Positions 40,002 through 50,221 of a DNA stretch of 64,000 nucleotides are shown piece after piece. The notes under the pieces are model-generated. The model was not told the origin of the DNA, did no database searches, and worked only from the letters and a program-made list of their open reading frames with translations. The stretch covers positions 12,367 through 76,366 of the forward strand of contig CAJTUC010000020.1 in assembly GCA_910579395.1 (NCBI GenBank). Reading direction: 5' to 3'. The stretch is from an uncultured Lachnospiraceae bacterium. Lineage in GTDB: Bacteria > Bacillota > Clostridia > Lachnospirales > Lachnospiraceae. A program made the position numbers and the translations under genes. The first letter of the stretch is position 1, and the number at the start of each line of letters is the position of its first letter.

Positions 40002-41882
40002 ATGTGCGGAATATGCGGATTCATTTCAAATAAAAAGTTGGATAAAAATGATTTGATTGAAATGAATAATGTGTTGGCGCATAGAGGTCCGGATGATCAT
40101 GGTGAGGAAATATACCAATTGGGAACAGACCTGTGTGTTGGTTTTGCGCAGAGACGCTTGGCAATCATGGATTTATCCGAAAAAGGACATCAGCCGATGC
40201 ATTCCGGGAATAAAAGAGTCAGTGTTGTTTTTAATGGTGAAATTTATAATTTCAGAGAACTGAAAAAGGAGATTCAGGATTATCCATTTCGGAGCGATTG
40301 CGACACGGAGGTAATTCTTGCAGCTTATTTAAAATGGGGAATTGATTTTGTAGACAGAGTTAATGGAATGTTTGCAATCGCACTTTTGGATCGATATGAC
40401 AATTCCGTATACCTGATAAGGGACAGAATTGGGAAAAAGCCTTTGTATTATTATATACAGGATGAAAACAATATTGCATTCGGTTCGGAATTAAAGGCAA
40501 TTATTGAATGTCCTCTTTTTCAACAGGAAGTAAATAAAGAAATTGTTGGAAGATATTTATACAGACAGTATATCGCGGCACCGGATACTATTTATAAGAA
40601 CACCTATAAACTGGAACCTGGCAGCATTTTGAAAATTCAGGAAAACAGTTTGAAGCAATATAAGTATTGGGATATTGCACGGAAATACAAGGAAAGAAAA
40701 GATGAACAGATAGAGGATTACGATGAAGCTAAAAACACATTAAAAAAGCTGATAAAGGGTGCAGTCTCAAGAAGACTGGCGGCAGATGTTCCGATTGGTG
40801 CATTTCTGAGCGGAGGTTATGATTCTTCCTTGGTGTGTGCCGTTGCACAGGAATTGTCGCAGAATCCTGTTAAGACCTTTAGCATAGGGTTTTATGAAGA
40901 AGAGTTAAATGAGGCAGTTTATGCAAAAGAAATTGCAAAGTATATTGGCGTGGAACATGAAGAACTTTATATTACGGAACAAGATATGTTTTCGGTGTTG
41001 GAGAGCATACCGGTATATTATGATGAACCGTTTGCGGACCCTTCACAGATACCGACTATGATTGTTTCCGAATTAGCGAAACGGAGTGTTTCTGTTGTAT
41101 TATCAGGCGATGGAGGCGATGAATTATTTGGCGGGTATCCAATTTATTCTATCTTGCAGAACGTGCAGAAGAAGGCTTTGTGGGGAAAGGCTGTTCATTG
41201 TATACGCAGTGTACCGGGAATAAAGGAACTGCAGTTATGGGAAAAGATGAGTATTGCGAAAAGGATTGCTTCCGATGATATCAATAAAGAAGCAAAAACA
41301 CAGACCGGTATCAAAACTTATAAGGATGCTGTGAACAGGATATTAAATGTGCCGGTAGATAATTATTATTATGAGATGGAATCAAAATATGGAGAAAAGA
41401 GATATGATATTACAAGAATGTTGTTGGATATGGATACTTATTTGCCGGAAGATATTCTAACAAAAGTGGACAGGGCGTCTATGAAATATGCTTTGGAATG
41501 CAGATGCCCTTTATTGGATAAAGAAGTACTTGAATTTTCCATGCGTCTTCCGATTAATTTTAAGGTTGATGGAGAAAGCAAAAAAATTCTGAAGGATATA
41601 ACGCACGATTATATACCGGAAAAGCTTATGAAAAGGCCCAAAAAGGGATTTTGCGTACCGTTAGATCAATGGCTGCGGGGGGTATTAAGAGAGAAACTGT
41701 TGGACTGGACAGAAGAAGCTTATTTGAAGGAACAGGGGATTTTCAATCCGAAGGAAACTCGAAAATTCATTTTGGATTATTTGAGTACGGGTGATCAGGG
41801 AAAGTGGAGCGGTCATAATTTTTCAAGGATATGCTGGTCTTATTTTGTTTTTCAGCAATGGTATGATAAAAAGGGAAAATAG
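40002..41882 (+). CDS. asnB: Asparagine synthetase B-type amidotransferase, copy 1
   Basis: A 626-residue class II glutamine amidotransferase. The N-terminal glutaminase has the processed start MCGICGF (Cys2 nucleophile), RRLAIMDLSEKGHQPM and FNGEIYN. The synthetase has PP-loop FLSGGYDSS (near 268-276) and VVLSGDGGDELFGGYP. All catalytic residues are present. Copy 2 lies about 1.3 kb downstream with the same layout and many identical stretches (DRIGKKPLYYY, LSGDGGDELFGGY). In polysaccharide loci such paralogues often amidate uronic acids rather than make asparagine. Confidence 0.93.
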   Translation: MCGICGFISNKKLDKNDLIEMNNVLAHRGPDDHGEEIYQLGTDLCVGFAQRRLAIMDLSEKGHQPMHSGNKRVSVVFNGEIYNFRELKKEIQDYPFRSDCDTEVILAAYLKWGIDFVDRVNGMFAIALLDRYDNSVYLIRDRIGKKPLYYYIQDENNIAFGSELKAIIECPLFQQEVNKEIVGRYLYRQYIAAPDTIYKNTYKLEPGSILKIQENSLKQYKYWDIARKYKERKDEQIEDYDEAKNTLKKLIKGAVSRRLAADVPIGAFLSGGYDSSLVCAVAQELSQNPVKTFSIGFYEEELNEAVYAKEIAKYIGVEHEELYITEQDMFSVLESIPVYYDEPFADPSQIPTMIVSELAKRSVSVVLSGDGGDELFGGYPIYSILQNVQKKALWGKAVHCIRSVPGIKELQLWEKMSIAKRIASDDINKEAKTQTGIKTYKDAVNRILNVPVDNYYYEMESKYGEKRYDITRMLLDMDTYLPEDILTKVDRASMKYALECRCPLLDKEVLEFSMRLPINFKVDGESKKILKDITHDYIPEKLMKRPKKGFCVPLDQWLRGVLREKLLDWTEEAYLKEQGIFNPKETRKFILDYLSTGDQGKWSGHNFSRICWSYFVFQQWYDKKGK

Positions 41883-41895
41883 TGGTGAGGTCAAA

Positions 41896-43158
41896 ATGCA
41901 TATAGTGATTGTTACAACAGAGCTGGCAGCAGCCAATCATTCGTCCGGTGGGTTGGCTAGTTTTAGCGCAAATTTAGCAAGAATTTTCCGAAAAAACGGA
42001 CATGCAGTATCAATTGTTCTGGCAACTACCAAAAAGGAAAATATCAAATTTGACACGGATATTTATCTTTATGAAATTTTTGTCAGTAAATCTTTATGGA
42101 GCAGATTTGAGAAAGCGGCTCGAATCGGTGCGGCGATAACGAGTGAAGAAAAAGATGAGATCCGGCGTTTTTTTATGAATTTATATAAAAGCCGAAGGGT
42201 CAGAAAAGCAATTGACAAAATAGAAAAGAGGAAGAAGATTGATATAATTCATTTTTGTAATCTCGGAGCGCTATCATTGTATGCGGATAGTCAAATTCCA
42301 TATGTTGTGCGTATTTCAGGTTTTTTAAATATGTGTAACGGAGGTGCAAATCAGCCAAACGGAAGTATCGCATTTGAAGACAATACACCGTCCATAAGAC
42401 ACAGACTTGAGTATTTTACTCTGAAGAAAGCAAAACATGTAATCTCCCCCAGTTATTTTCTAGCAGATATTGCAAAGCAGAATCTAAGGATACGGCCAGT
42501 GGTAATAGAAAGCCCATTTGTTTTGAACAGGGCAGATTGGGATTATTGTATTTATGATACCTGTGTAAAGGAAAAAAGATATATCATCCATTATGGCAGC
42601 TTAAAGTATTTGAAAGGTACGCATATTGTTGCTCAAATGGCACATGCGATATTGGATACACATCCGGATATATTGATTGTGCTGGCAGGGGCAGATTCGG
42701 AAATGTCAGATGAAAAGGGCGAAAAAATCAAGGCGCATGAATTGGTGAAGAAAGCAGCAAAGGAACATTCGAACAGAGTCCTTTATGTTGGTTGTCTGGT
42801 GAGAGAACAATTATATCCGCTGATTCAAAATGCACAGGTCTGCCTGTTGCCCTCCAGAATAGAAAATTTATCAAATGCCTGTATCGAAGCAATGGCAATG
42901 GGACGGATTGTAATTGGAACAAATGGAGCCAGTTTTGAACAATTGATTGATGACGGAGTCAGTGGTTTCCTGTGTGAGAGAGATAATCCGTTATCCTATC
43001 TGCAGGCAGTGAATACGGCATTAAATATGTGTGAGGAAGAAAAGCAGAAAATGTCGGAGAAAGCCATTGAAAGAATCAAAAAATTAGAGCCTGATGCAGT
43101 TTATGAAAAATATTTGAGATATTATCGGAAAGTAATCAAGAACTGGAATAGAAAATGA
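41896..43158 (+). CDS. Glycosyltransferase family 4-like
   Basis: A 420-residue GT-B enzyme between the two asparagine synthetase copies. The ATG at 41896 follows GTGAGG. Motifs: the N-terminal SGGLASFSANLARIFRKNGH, IIHYGSLKYLKGTHIV, and the C-terminal LLPSRIENLSNACIEAMAMG with two glutamates for nucleotide-sugar binding. The middle is basic. Acceptor and donor unknown. Confidence 0.87.
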   Translation: MHIVIVTTELAAANHSSGGLASFSANLARIFRKNGHAVSIVLATTKKENIKFDTDIYLYEIFVSKSLWSRFEKAARIGAAITSEEKDEIRRFFMNLYKSRRVRKAIDKIEKRKKIDIIHFCNLGALSLYADSQIPYVVRISGFLNMCNGGANQPNGSIAFEDNTPSIRHRLEYFTLKKAKHVISPSYFLADIAKQNLRIRPVVIESPFVLNRADWDYCIYDTCVKEKRYIIHYGSLKYLKGTHIVAQMAHAILDTHPDILIVLAGADSEMSDEKGEKIKAHELVKKAAKEHSNRVLYVGCLVREQLYPLIQNAQVCLLPSRIENLSNACIEAMAMGRIVIGTNGASFEQLIDDGVSGFLCERDNPLSYLQAVNTALNMCEEEKQKMSEKAIERIKKLEPDAVYEKYLRYYRKVIKNWNRK

Positions 43159-43195
43159 ACAGTGAAATGATATCAGAGCGGAAAGTGTAAATGCT

Positions 43196-45085
43196 ATGTG
43201 TGGTATATGCGGATTTTATTCAAAGAGAGCAGAGCGTATTGATGATTTGGTCAGGATGAATGACACAATGGTACATAGAGGGCCGGATGATCATGGTGAA
43301 GAATTATATGAATTACATAAATCATATAGTGTGGGATTTGGTCATCGGCGGCTGTCGATCATTGATTTATCCGACTGTGGACATCAGCCAATGCATTCAA
43401 TAGATGGACGTGTTTCTATCGTATTCAATGGAGAAATCTATAATTATCGTAATTTAAAAAAAGAATTAGTGGATTATCCGTTTCAATCAAATTGCGATAC
43501 GGAAATCATCATTGCAGCATATTTAAAATGGGGAATATCCTGTGTTGACAAATTCAACGGTATGTTTGCGCTGGCGCTTCTGGACAGGGCAGATGACAGC
43601 TTGTATCTGGTGCGTGACAGAATAGGAAAGAAACCGCTGTATTATTATAGAAGGGATGATAATTTATATTTTGCATCGGAGCTAAAGCCAATTATGAAAA
43701 TAAATGGCTTTTCAAAAGAGATTGCCGTTGATATTTTGGGAAATTATCTGCACCATATGTGCGTACCGACACCATACAGCATATTTAAAAATGTATTTAA
43801 ACTTAGTCCGGGGAGTATTTTGAAGTTTCGATATGGAGAACTGACAATATGGAAATATTGGGATATTTCCGAACGGTATCACTATTATGCGGAAGATAGG
43901 ATAACGGATTTTCAAATAGCAAAGGATGAACTGAAGAAAAAACTGGAGGGTGCCGTTAAAGAAAGGATGATTGCGGATGTTCCGGTCGGCGCTTTTTTAA
44001 GCGGCGGTTATGATTCCAGTCTGATCTGTGCCATGGCACAGAAATTAACGGGCAGAGCGCTTAAAACATACTGCATTGGATTTGAGCAGGAAGAACTGAA
44101 TGAGGCAGGTCATGCGAGGAAAATAGCCGAATATTTGGGAACAGACCATACGGAACTGTATATATCGGATAAAGATATGTATGACTTATTGGAGGACCTT
44201 CCCCACTATTATGATGAGCCATTCGCGGATTCGTCCCAGATTGCTACGATGTTAGTTGCTAAGCTGGCCAAAAAAGATGTAAGCGTAGTTCTGTCTGGAG
44301 ATGGCGGAGACGAATTATTTGGCGGCTATAATATTTATTCTAAGTTACAGCAGGCACAAAAGAAGGACTTGGAAGGCGCATGGATATATTATATCCGGAA
44401 AATGCCTTTATTGGGGAAACGATGCTTTCAGAACCGGACTTTGCTTCAACGAATGGTCTCCGATAGCAGGAAACGGGATATTAAAACACAGATTGGTGTA
44501 AATAATTATATAGAGATCATAAGGCAAATATTATTGCGTGAGGGTATCAGTTATTATTATCCGATTGAATCAAAATATCAGGTGAAAGAATGGGATATGC
44601 GAAGGATGCTTCTGGATATGGAAACTTATCTGCCCAATGATATTCTGTGTAAGGTAGACAGAGCATCTATGAAATATTCTCTGGAATGTCGTTGCCCGAT
44701 TTTAGATAAAAATGTGATGGAATATTCCTTCCGGCTGCCGCAGAGCATGAAGGATGATCGGGGAAATCAGAAAAAGATTTTAAAGAGTATCGCATATGAC
44801 TATATTCCGGCGTCGTTTTTGGACAGACCGAAGAAGGGTTTTGGTGTGCCCATTGATTTCTGGATGAGAAATCAGCTTAGGGAACAGTTGGAGTCCTACG
44901 TTGAGATGAATTTTTTAAAGCGTCAGGGAATTTTTCATGCAGATAATGTCAGAAAGCTCGTTTTGTCTTATATCAGAGAAGGAGATAAGGGAAAAGACAG
45001 CGGAGCAAATTATTCCAAAATAATATGGCCGTACTTTATATTTCAGCAGTGGTATGTTCATTATTTTAATCATGATAAAGAATGA
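43196..45085 (+). CDS. asnB: Asparagine synthetase B-type amidotransferase, copy 2
   Basis: A 629-residue paralogue of the gene at 40002 with an intact glutaminase (MCGICGF, FNGEIYNYRNLK) and synthetase (FLSGGYDSSLICAM, VVLSGDGGDELFGGYN). The two copies read as clear homologues over their full length. A glycosyltransferase gene sits between them, so this may be a duplication of a two-gene block or separate acquisition. Divergence is mostly in the C-terminal half. The stop overlaps an in-frame ATG of the next gene. Confidence 0.93.
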   Translation: MCGICGFYSKRAERIDDLVRMNDTMVHRGPDDHGEELYELHKSYSVGFGHRRLSIIDLSDCGHQPMHSIDGRVSIVFNGEIYNYRNLKKELVDYPFQSNCDTEIIIAAYLKWGISCVDKFNGMFALALLDRADDSLYLVRDRIGKKPLYYYRRDDNLYFASELKPIMKINGFSKEIAVDILGNYLHHMCVPTPYSIFKNVFKLSPGSILKFRYGELTIWKYWDISERYHYYAEDRITDFQIAKDELKKKLEGAVKERMIADVPVGAFLSGGYDSSLICAMAQKLTGRALKTYCIGFEQEELNEAGHARKIAEYLGTDHTELYISDKDMYDLLEDLPHYYDEPFADSSQIATMLVAKLAKKDVSVVLSGDGGDELFGGYNIYSKLQQAQKKDLEGAWIYYIRKMPLLGKRCFQNRTLLQRMVSDSRKRDIKTQIGVNNYIEIIRQILLREGISYYYPIESKYQVKEWDMRRMLLDMETYLPNDILCKVDRASMKYSLECRCPILDKNVMEYSFRLPQSMKDDRGNQKKILKSIAYDYIPASFLDRPKKGFGVPIDFWMRNQLREQLESYVEMNFLKRQGIFHADNVRKLVLSYIREGDKGKDSGANYSKIIWPYFIFQQWYVHYFNHDKE

Positions 45086-45108
45086 GTATAAGAACGGGGT
45101 GGATAATT

Positions 45109-46257
45109 ATGAATCGTGTATTTATACAGGTAAAATGCAAGTATCCACATGGTGAAGCGCTTGCCAATTATGTTCAGAATCTGGCAAAAGCAGTTTTATG
45201 TGCCGGATATGAAGTGATTATAGCAACAGATATTAATGAAGAATATGATTTTTCAACGATTACCCATTTGAATGTACCAATTAGGGTCATTCCTGTTGTG
45301 CCCAGTGAAGATGAAGTAGAATATCAAATGCAAAAAGCCACAGGCTTTTGTGAAGAAAGACTTGGTCTGTTAAAGGAATATGGCATAACAAGTGAAGACA
45401 GGGTATTGGTTTTTTGGCTAAAGAGTGAGTATTTTCTTAATAAATTATTTCAATTTGAAAGGCAGGCAGGTTTTAAAACGATATGCGGTATGTTGGAATT
45501 ATTTGATAAAGAGGACTATTCAACAATAGAAAAATATGAAGAGGCAGTGCATATAGAGGGAAATGTCTATTTAAATGCGGATGCCATTCTTTCAATCAGT
45601 GAATACATAGACCGCTATTATATGGACAGAGGAAAGGTAACATATCGCTTCCCGCCCATGATAGACAGCAAAGAGCATTTTCAAAAGCCTAAAACAACGG
45701 AAAAATATAAGTTCATTATTCCATCCGCAAAGGATTCTCTGCAATTTATGTTAAAGGCGTTTGTATGTCTGGAAGAAGATGAAATTGACAGGATTGAACT
45801 TCATTTGTGTGGAATGAGCGAAGAAGTATTAAAAGGGTTTCTTACAACATCGGAATATGAACGGATGAGTGGAGTTATATTTCTGCACGATTGGATGCGG
45901 TATGATGCGTTGCTTGCGCTATATCAACAGATGAATTTTATGGTCGTAGCAAGAAATAGATGCCAGAGAACTCTTGCAAATTTTCCGAGTAAAGTACCAG
46001 AAGGAATGATTTATGGTGTTGTACCGGTTGTTTCTGATGTAGGCGATTATACGAAGTATTATTTAAAAAATGGGTATGACAGCATTTTTATTGACGGGGA
46101 CAGCATTCAGGAGATTAAAAAAGCAGTTCACAGGGCAATTTCTCTGGAAGCGGAAGATTATCTCAGATATTCAGATAATGCCAGAAAGACGGCAGAGGAA
46201 CGATTTGATTATCGTGTATGGGTTCCACAGGTAAAGAAGATGTTAAAAAATGTATAG
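45109..46257 (+). CDS. Glycosyltransferase-like protein
   Basis: A 382-residue GT-B-like protein. Motifs are weak: KYPHGEALANYVQNLAKAVL at the start, where GT4 enzymes have a glycine-rich loop, and a C-terminal AEGMIYGVVPVVSDVGDY-like donor-site region (PEGMIYGVVPVVSDVGDYTK). It is less typical than its neighbours. I chose 45109 over 45082 because GGGGTGG precedes it. Probable sugar transferase; donor unknown. Confidence 0.75.
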   Translation: MNRVFIQVKCKYPHGEALANYVQNLAKAVLCAGYEVIIATDINEEYDFSTITHLNVPIRVIPVVPSEDEVEYQMQKATGFCEERLGLLKEYGITSEDRVLVFWLKSEYFLNKLFQFERQAGFKTICGMLELFDKEDYSTIEKYEEAVHIEGNVYLNADAILSISEYIDRYYMDRGKVTYRFPPMIDSKEHFQKPKTTEKYKFIIPSAKDSLQFMLKAFVCLEEDEIDRIELHLCGMSEEVLKGFLTTSEYERMSGVIFLHDWMRYDALLALYQQMNFMVVARNRCQRTLANFPSKVPEGMIYGVVPVVSDVGDYTKYYLKNGYDSIFIDGDSIQEIKKAVHRAISLEAEDYLRYSDNARKTAEERFDYRVWVPQVKKMLKNV

Positions 46258-46283
46258 GCAGCCGGATAAGGAGCAGATGAAGA

Positions 46284-47891
46284 ATGATAAATGTGTTGTA
46301 CATAGTAAATGAATCAGAAGCCGGTGGAGCTGCGCAATCTTTGCTGGATATGCTGACAGTGGGAAGAAAGCGGATTTGTGCTGTAGTGATTATACCATCT
46401 GAGGGCAGCATTGAAGAACGTTTGCAACAAATGAATATAGACTACTATGTGGTTCCATTCAAAACAGACCATAGAAAAATCGGTACACATACGACGGAGG
46501 AAACAGATACGGTCTTTGCCAGTAATTATGCTGCGGCTTTGAAGCTGCAGGATATTATCAAACAGAATAAAATAGAATTGATTCATACGAATTCCAGCGT
46601 GAGTAATGTAGGGGCAATAGCGGCTTTAATGGCTGATATTCCGCATATATGGCATATCAGAGAACTGCTGGAGGAGCATTATGGATTTGAATTTTTGGAT
46701 AAAGCATTAAAAAAGGAGTTGTTTGCGTGTAGCGACAAAATAATCACGATTTCCAATTATGTGAAAAATGTTTATATGAGCAGGTATGGATTTGATTCTA
46801 TTTGTATATATAATGGCGTGAATTCAGATAGATTTTTATCCAAAGGCTTTGATATGAAAGAGGAACACTGCTTTATGCTTGCAGGGGCAATCTCTCCTCA
46901 AAAGGGGCAGGCAGATGCTGTTAAGGCGGCGCATGAAGTGATCAGGAACGGGATAGATATTCAGCTATATATTGTGGGAACCGGAAATTATCAATATGGA
47001 TGGCTTTTGAAAAAGTATGTAAAAGAATACGGTCTGGAGCGTAATATCCATTTTCTGGATTTTAAAAATAATCTGAGGCAGTTGAGGGAAAAGTGTCTGT
47101 ATTCTATTACTGCTTCCAAAATGGAGGCATTGGGAAGAGTGACGATAGAGTCCATGATGGCAGGATGTATTGTAATCGGAGCTGATACGGGTGGAACGGC
47201 GGAAATCATTGGACAGGACTGCCGCAGAGGCTATTTATACAGACAAGGAGATTATAAAGATCTGGCAAGAGTGATGCAATATGCGTTGGAACATCGGGAA
47301 AATAATGTAGAAATTCAGAAAACAGCACAGAACTACAGTGTAGAGATGTTTGACGTTATAAAATATCTGGAAAACATTGTGAAAATGTATGAAGACTTAA
47401 CGCGGAGAAATGAAATTTCCGATAGAAGTCAAAAAGCGGGGTTATTGGAGCAGTTGAGCACCCGATATGGTTCCTTACAGGATAGAACAGGGTATGTATA
47501 TGATTCTGGTGGATTTGGGAAGCAGCAGGCGATTCAAAAAACGGTACAGCGTTGGCTGCGTAATAAGCTGGAACATAAATTGTTGGACACTGTTTTGGTG
47601 GAAAAAGAAATTTATTCAATAGCGATTTATGGAATGGGATATCTGGGGTGCTGTCTGTATGATGAACTGGAAGGCAGCAGGGTTACGGTAGAATATGTTA
47701 TGGATCGGAGAATAACAGATCCGGATGGTCTCATAAAAATCGTAGATTTGCAAGAAATGTTACCGGAAGTTGATGCAATTGTTGTGACTGTACTGGGGGA
47801 AGTAGAGGCCCTGATTGATCATATAAAAGCAAAATGCAGTTATACAATTGTAATGCTTTCAGAGTTGTTAGAGTGGTGTGAAAATATTTAA
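46284..47891 (+). CDS. Glycosyltransferase family 4 with C-terminal Rossmann-like module
   Basis: A 535-residue protein. Residues 1-370 are GT4: NESEAGGAAQSLLDML, AGAISPQKGQADAVKAA, ASKMEALGRVTIESMMAG. After a linker, residues about 445-535 form an appended domain starting SIAIYGMGYLGCCLYDELEG, with a GxGxxG loop, VEYVMDRR where others have a DN motif, and DAIVVTVLG. The same kind of module is seen in up to nine other genes downstream. RBS GGAGCAGATGAAGA. Confidence 0.85.
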   Translation: MINVLYIVNESEAGGAAQSLLDMLTVGRKRICAVVIIPSEGSIEERLQQMNIDYYVVPFKTDHRKIGTHTTEETDTVFASNYAAALKLQDIIKQNKIELIHTNSSVSNVGAIAALMADIPHIWHIRELLEEHYGFEFLDKALKKELFACSDKIITISNYVKNVYMSRYGFDSICIYNGVNSDRFLSKGFDMKEEHCFMLAGAISPQKGQADAVKAAHEVIRNGIDIQLYIVGTGNYQYGWLLKKYVKEYGLERNIHFLDFKNNLRQLREKCLYSITASKMEALGRVTIESMMAGCIVIGADTGGTAEIIGQDCRRGYLYRQGDYKDLARVMQYALEHRENNVEIQKTAQNYSVEMFDVIKYLENIVKMYEDLTRRNEISDRSQKAGLLEQLSTRYGSLQDRTGYVYDSGGFGKQQAIQKTVQRWLRNKLEHKLLDTVLVEKEIYSIAIYGMGYLGCCLYDELEGSRVTVEYVMDRRITDPDGLIKIVDLQEMLPEVDAIVVTVLGEVEALIDHIKAKCSYTIVMLSELLEWCENI

Positions 47892-47978
47892 GGATGACAC
47901 AGAGAGAAAAGGTTGAAAGAAAAGCGTTTTCAACTGTTGAATTTGAGTGTCTGCCGAAGCAGACAGATGGGAGTAAAT

Positions 47979-49814
47979 ATGAAAATTTTAGGCATATCTG
48001 CATTATATCATGATTCGGCGGCTAGTCTGGTTATCGATGGGGAAATAATTGCAGCAGCACAGGAGGAAAGATTCACAAGGATAAAGCATGACTTCAATAT
48101 GCCTGTAAACGCAATTTCATACTGCTTAAAAGAAGGAAAAATAGTGACAGAAGATATTGATATTGTCATATTTTATGATAATCCTTTATTGACACTTGAC
48201 AGGTATGTAAAAAATATTCTTGCAGTAGGCAGGGATTCTGATGATGTCATAGACAGAAGCTTTGAATCCATGTTTGGAGCTAAAATATGGATACATAAAG
48301 TTGTGGACGACATATTAGGAGAAAATGAGAAAAGAAAGTTTATGGTATGTGAACATCATATCTCTCACGCCGCTTCTGCATTTTATCCGTCACCTTTTAA
48401 AACTGCGGTCATTCTTACCCTTGATGGAGTAGGAGAATGGGCTACAACGGCAATCAGTATCGGAAATAGAAAAGATATTGTTATGAAAGAAAAAATAGAT
48501 TTTCCGCATTCATTAGGATTGTTATATAGTGCTTTTACTTATTTCTGTGGGTTTAAGGTGAATTCCGGTGATTATAAATTCATGGGACTGGCACCGTATG
48601 GTGAACCGGTTTATGAAGAACTGATTAAAAAAGAGTTAATTGATATCAAAGAAGATGGTTCTTTCCGTATGAATATGGAATATTTTGATTATCAGTACGG
48701 TAGAACGATGACAAATGATAAATTTGCTGATTTATTCGGTGGGCCGAGAAGAGAGCCGGAAACGGAAATAACGAAAAGGGAAATGGATATTGCCGCTTCG
48801 GCCCAAAAAGTAGTGGAAGAGATTATCTTAAAACTGGTAAAACACGCAAAAGAAAAGTATGGTGAGGGTATTGAAAATCTTGTTCTGGCTGGGGGAGTAG
48901 CGTTAAATTGTGTGGCGAATGGAAAAATTAAGAATAGCGGAATTTTTGAAAATTTGTGGATTCAGCCAGCAGCCGGAGATGCAGGAGGCAGTCTGGGATG
49001 TGCTTTATATGCAGCATATCAGTGTGAATGCATCGAGCGAAAAGTAAAAGATTCAGATATCCAGAAGGGAAGCTATTTAGGACCGGAATATTCCATGGTG
49101 GAAATTGAGAATTATTTAAAGGAAAATAAGTTTCCATATCATGTATTAGGTGATGATATATTTCAAAAAATAGCGGAACTGCTTGCCGGAGAGAAAGTGA
49201 TAGGGCTTTTTCATGGGCGCATGGAGTTCGGACCGAGAGCTTTGGGAAATCGAAGTATTATTGCTGATGCACGTTCTGAAATCATGCAGGTAAAATTAAA
49301 CCGGAAAATAAAATACAGGGAGTCATTCAGGCCCTTCGCGCCTTCTGTGCTCAGGGCGGATGTATCAGAATATTTTGAGCTGGATGATGAAAGTCCCTAT
49401 ATGCTTATTGTAGAAAATGTAAGAGAAGAGCGATGCAATGACAGTTTTGTTCAGGAAGATTTGAAAAAATATCAGGGCAATATGCTTGAAATCGTAAAGC
49501 AGAAACGTTCGGATATTCCGGCTGTGACACATGTAGATTATAGTGCGCGTATTCAGACTGTGGAGGAGAAAAGCAATCCATATTACTATCGTGTTCTGGA
49601 AGAATTCAAGAAATTAACAGGATATAGTGTTATTGTAAATACATCATTTAACGTTAGGGGCGAGCCTATTGTTTGCACGCCAAAGAATGCATATGAGTGT
49701 TTTATGCGGACGGATATGGACGTTTTGGTTCTGGAAAACTGTGTGTTGTATAAAGAAGAACAGCCAGAATTCATTGAAACACAAGATTGGCGTAATTTAT
49801 ATGCTCTTGATTAA
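47979..49814 (+). CDS. NodU/CmcH-type carbamoyltransferase
   Basis: A 611-residue carbamoyltransferase. The ATG at 47979 follows GGGAG; an in-frame ATG at 47913 is less likely. The N-terminal Kae1-like domain has GISALYHDSAASLV, EERFTRIKHD and FMGLAPYGE. GGVALNCVANGKI lies in the middle. The C-terminal YrdC-like half has FHGRMEFGPRALGNRSIIAD and NTSFNVRGEPIVCTP. Family members move a carbamoyl group from carbamoyl phosphate via carbamoyl-adenylate to a sugar hydroxyl. This predicts carbamoyl decoration of the polymer. Confidence 0.93.
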   Translation: MKILGISALYHDSAASLVIDGEIIAAAQEERFTRIKHDFNMPVNAISYCLKEGKIVTEDIDIVIFYDNPLLTLDRYVKNILAVGRDSDDVIDRSFESMFGAKIWIHKVVDDILGENEKRKFMVCEHHISHAASAFYPSPFKTAVILTLDGVGEWATTAISIGNRKDIVMKEKIDFPHSLGLLYSAFTYFCGFKVNSGDYKFMGLAPYGEPVYEELIKKELIDIKEDGSFRMNMEYFDYQYGRTMTNDKFADLFGGPRREPETEITKREMDIAASAQKVVEEIILKLVKHAKEKYGEGIENLVLAGGVALNCVANGKIKNSGIFENLWIQPAAGDAGGSLGCALYAAYQCECIERKVKDSDIQKGSYLGPEYSMVEIENYLKENKFPYHVLGDDIFQKIAELLAGEKVIGLFHGRMEFGPRALGNRSIIADARSEIMQVKLNRKIKYRESFRPFAPSVLRADVSEYFELDDESPYMLIVENVREERCNDSFVQEDLKKYQGNMLEIVKQKRSDIPAVTHVDYSARIQTVEEKSNPYYYRVLEEFKKLTGYSVIVNTSFNVRGEPIVCTPKNAYECFMRTDMDVLVLENCVLYKEEQPEFIETQDWRNLYALD

Positions 49815-49829
49815 GAAAGGGATAAAAAT

Positions 49830-50186
49830 ATGGACAAAAATGAAACTGAAAAGAAAAAAATAAAAGAATGGGGATTGAGAAATTATCAGCAATATCAATT
49901 TCTGGAAATTGATAAAGAGAAAGAAAGTTATTTTATTGAAATGGAGAAAAAGCCATATATAAAAGAATATGGATTTGAAACACTTCCACAGTTAATGGAA
50001 GAACTAAATAATATGTGGGGAGATTATGAGGTAATGGAGCAGGTAAAAAAGATAGTTGGGGTGGCCGCCATGAAGAACAAAATATTACATGATTCGTTTA
50101 AAGAATATAGCGAAAGTACAGCAGTGAATGACAGGGAGAAAATGAATGAACAGGATAAGCTGCCCAGATATATTTATAATTTTTAG
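49830..50186 (+). CDS. Small hypothetical protein of the polymer cluster
   Basis: A 118-residue, highly charged soluble protein (Lys/Glu-rich; MDKNETEKKKIKEWGLRNYQ). The RBS AAGAAAGGG lies upstream. No signal peptide, membrane helix or known motif is seen. It sits between the carbamoyltransferase gene and a glycosyltransferase gene with small gaps, so it is probably translated. It could be an accessory or scaffold protein; no family recognised. Confidence 0.6.
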   Translation: MDKNETEKKKIKEWGLRNYQQYQFLEIDKEKESYFIEMEKKPYIKEYGFETLPQLMEELNNMWGDYEVMEQVKKIVGVAAMKNKILHDSFKEYSESTAVNDREKMNEQDKLPRYIYNF

Positions 50187-50221
50187 AAAATCTGTATTTC
50201 ATTCATGTGAGGAAGGAAAAT

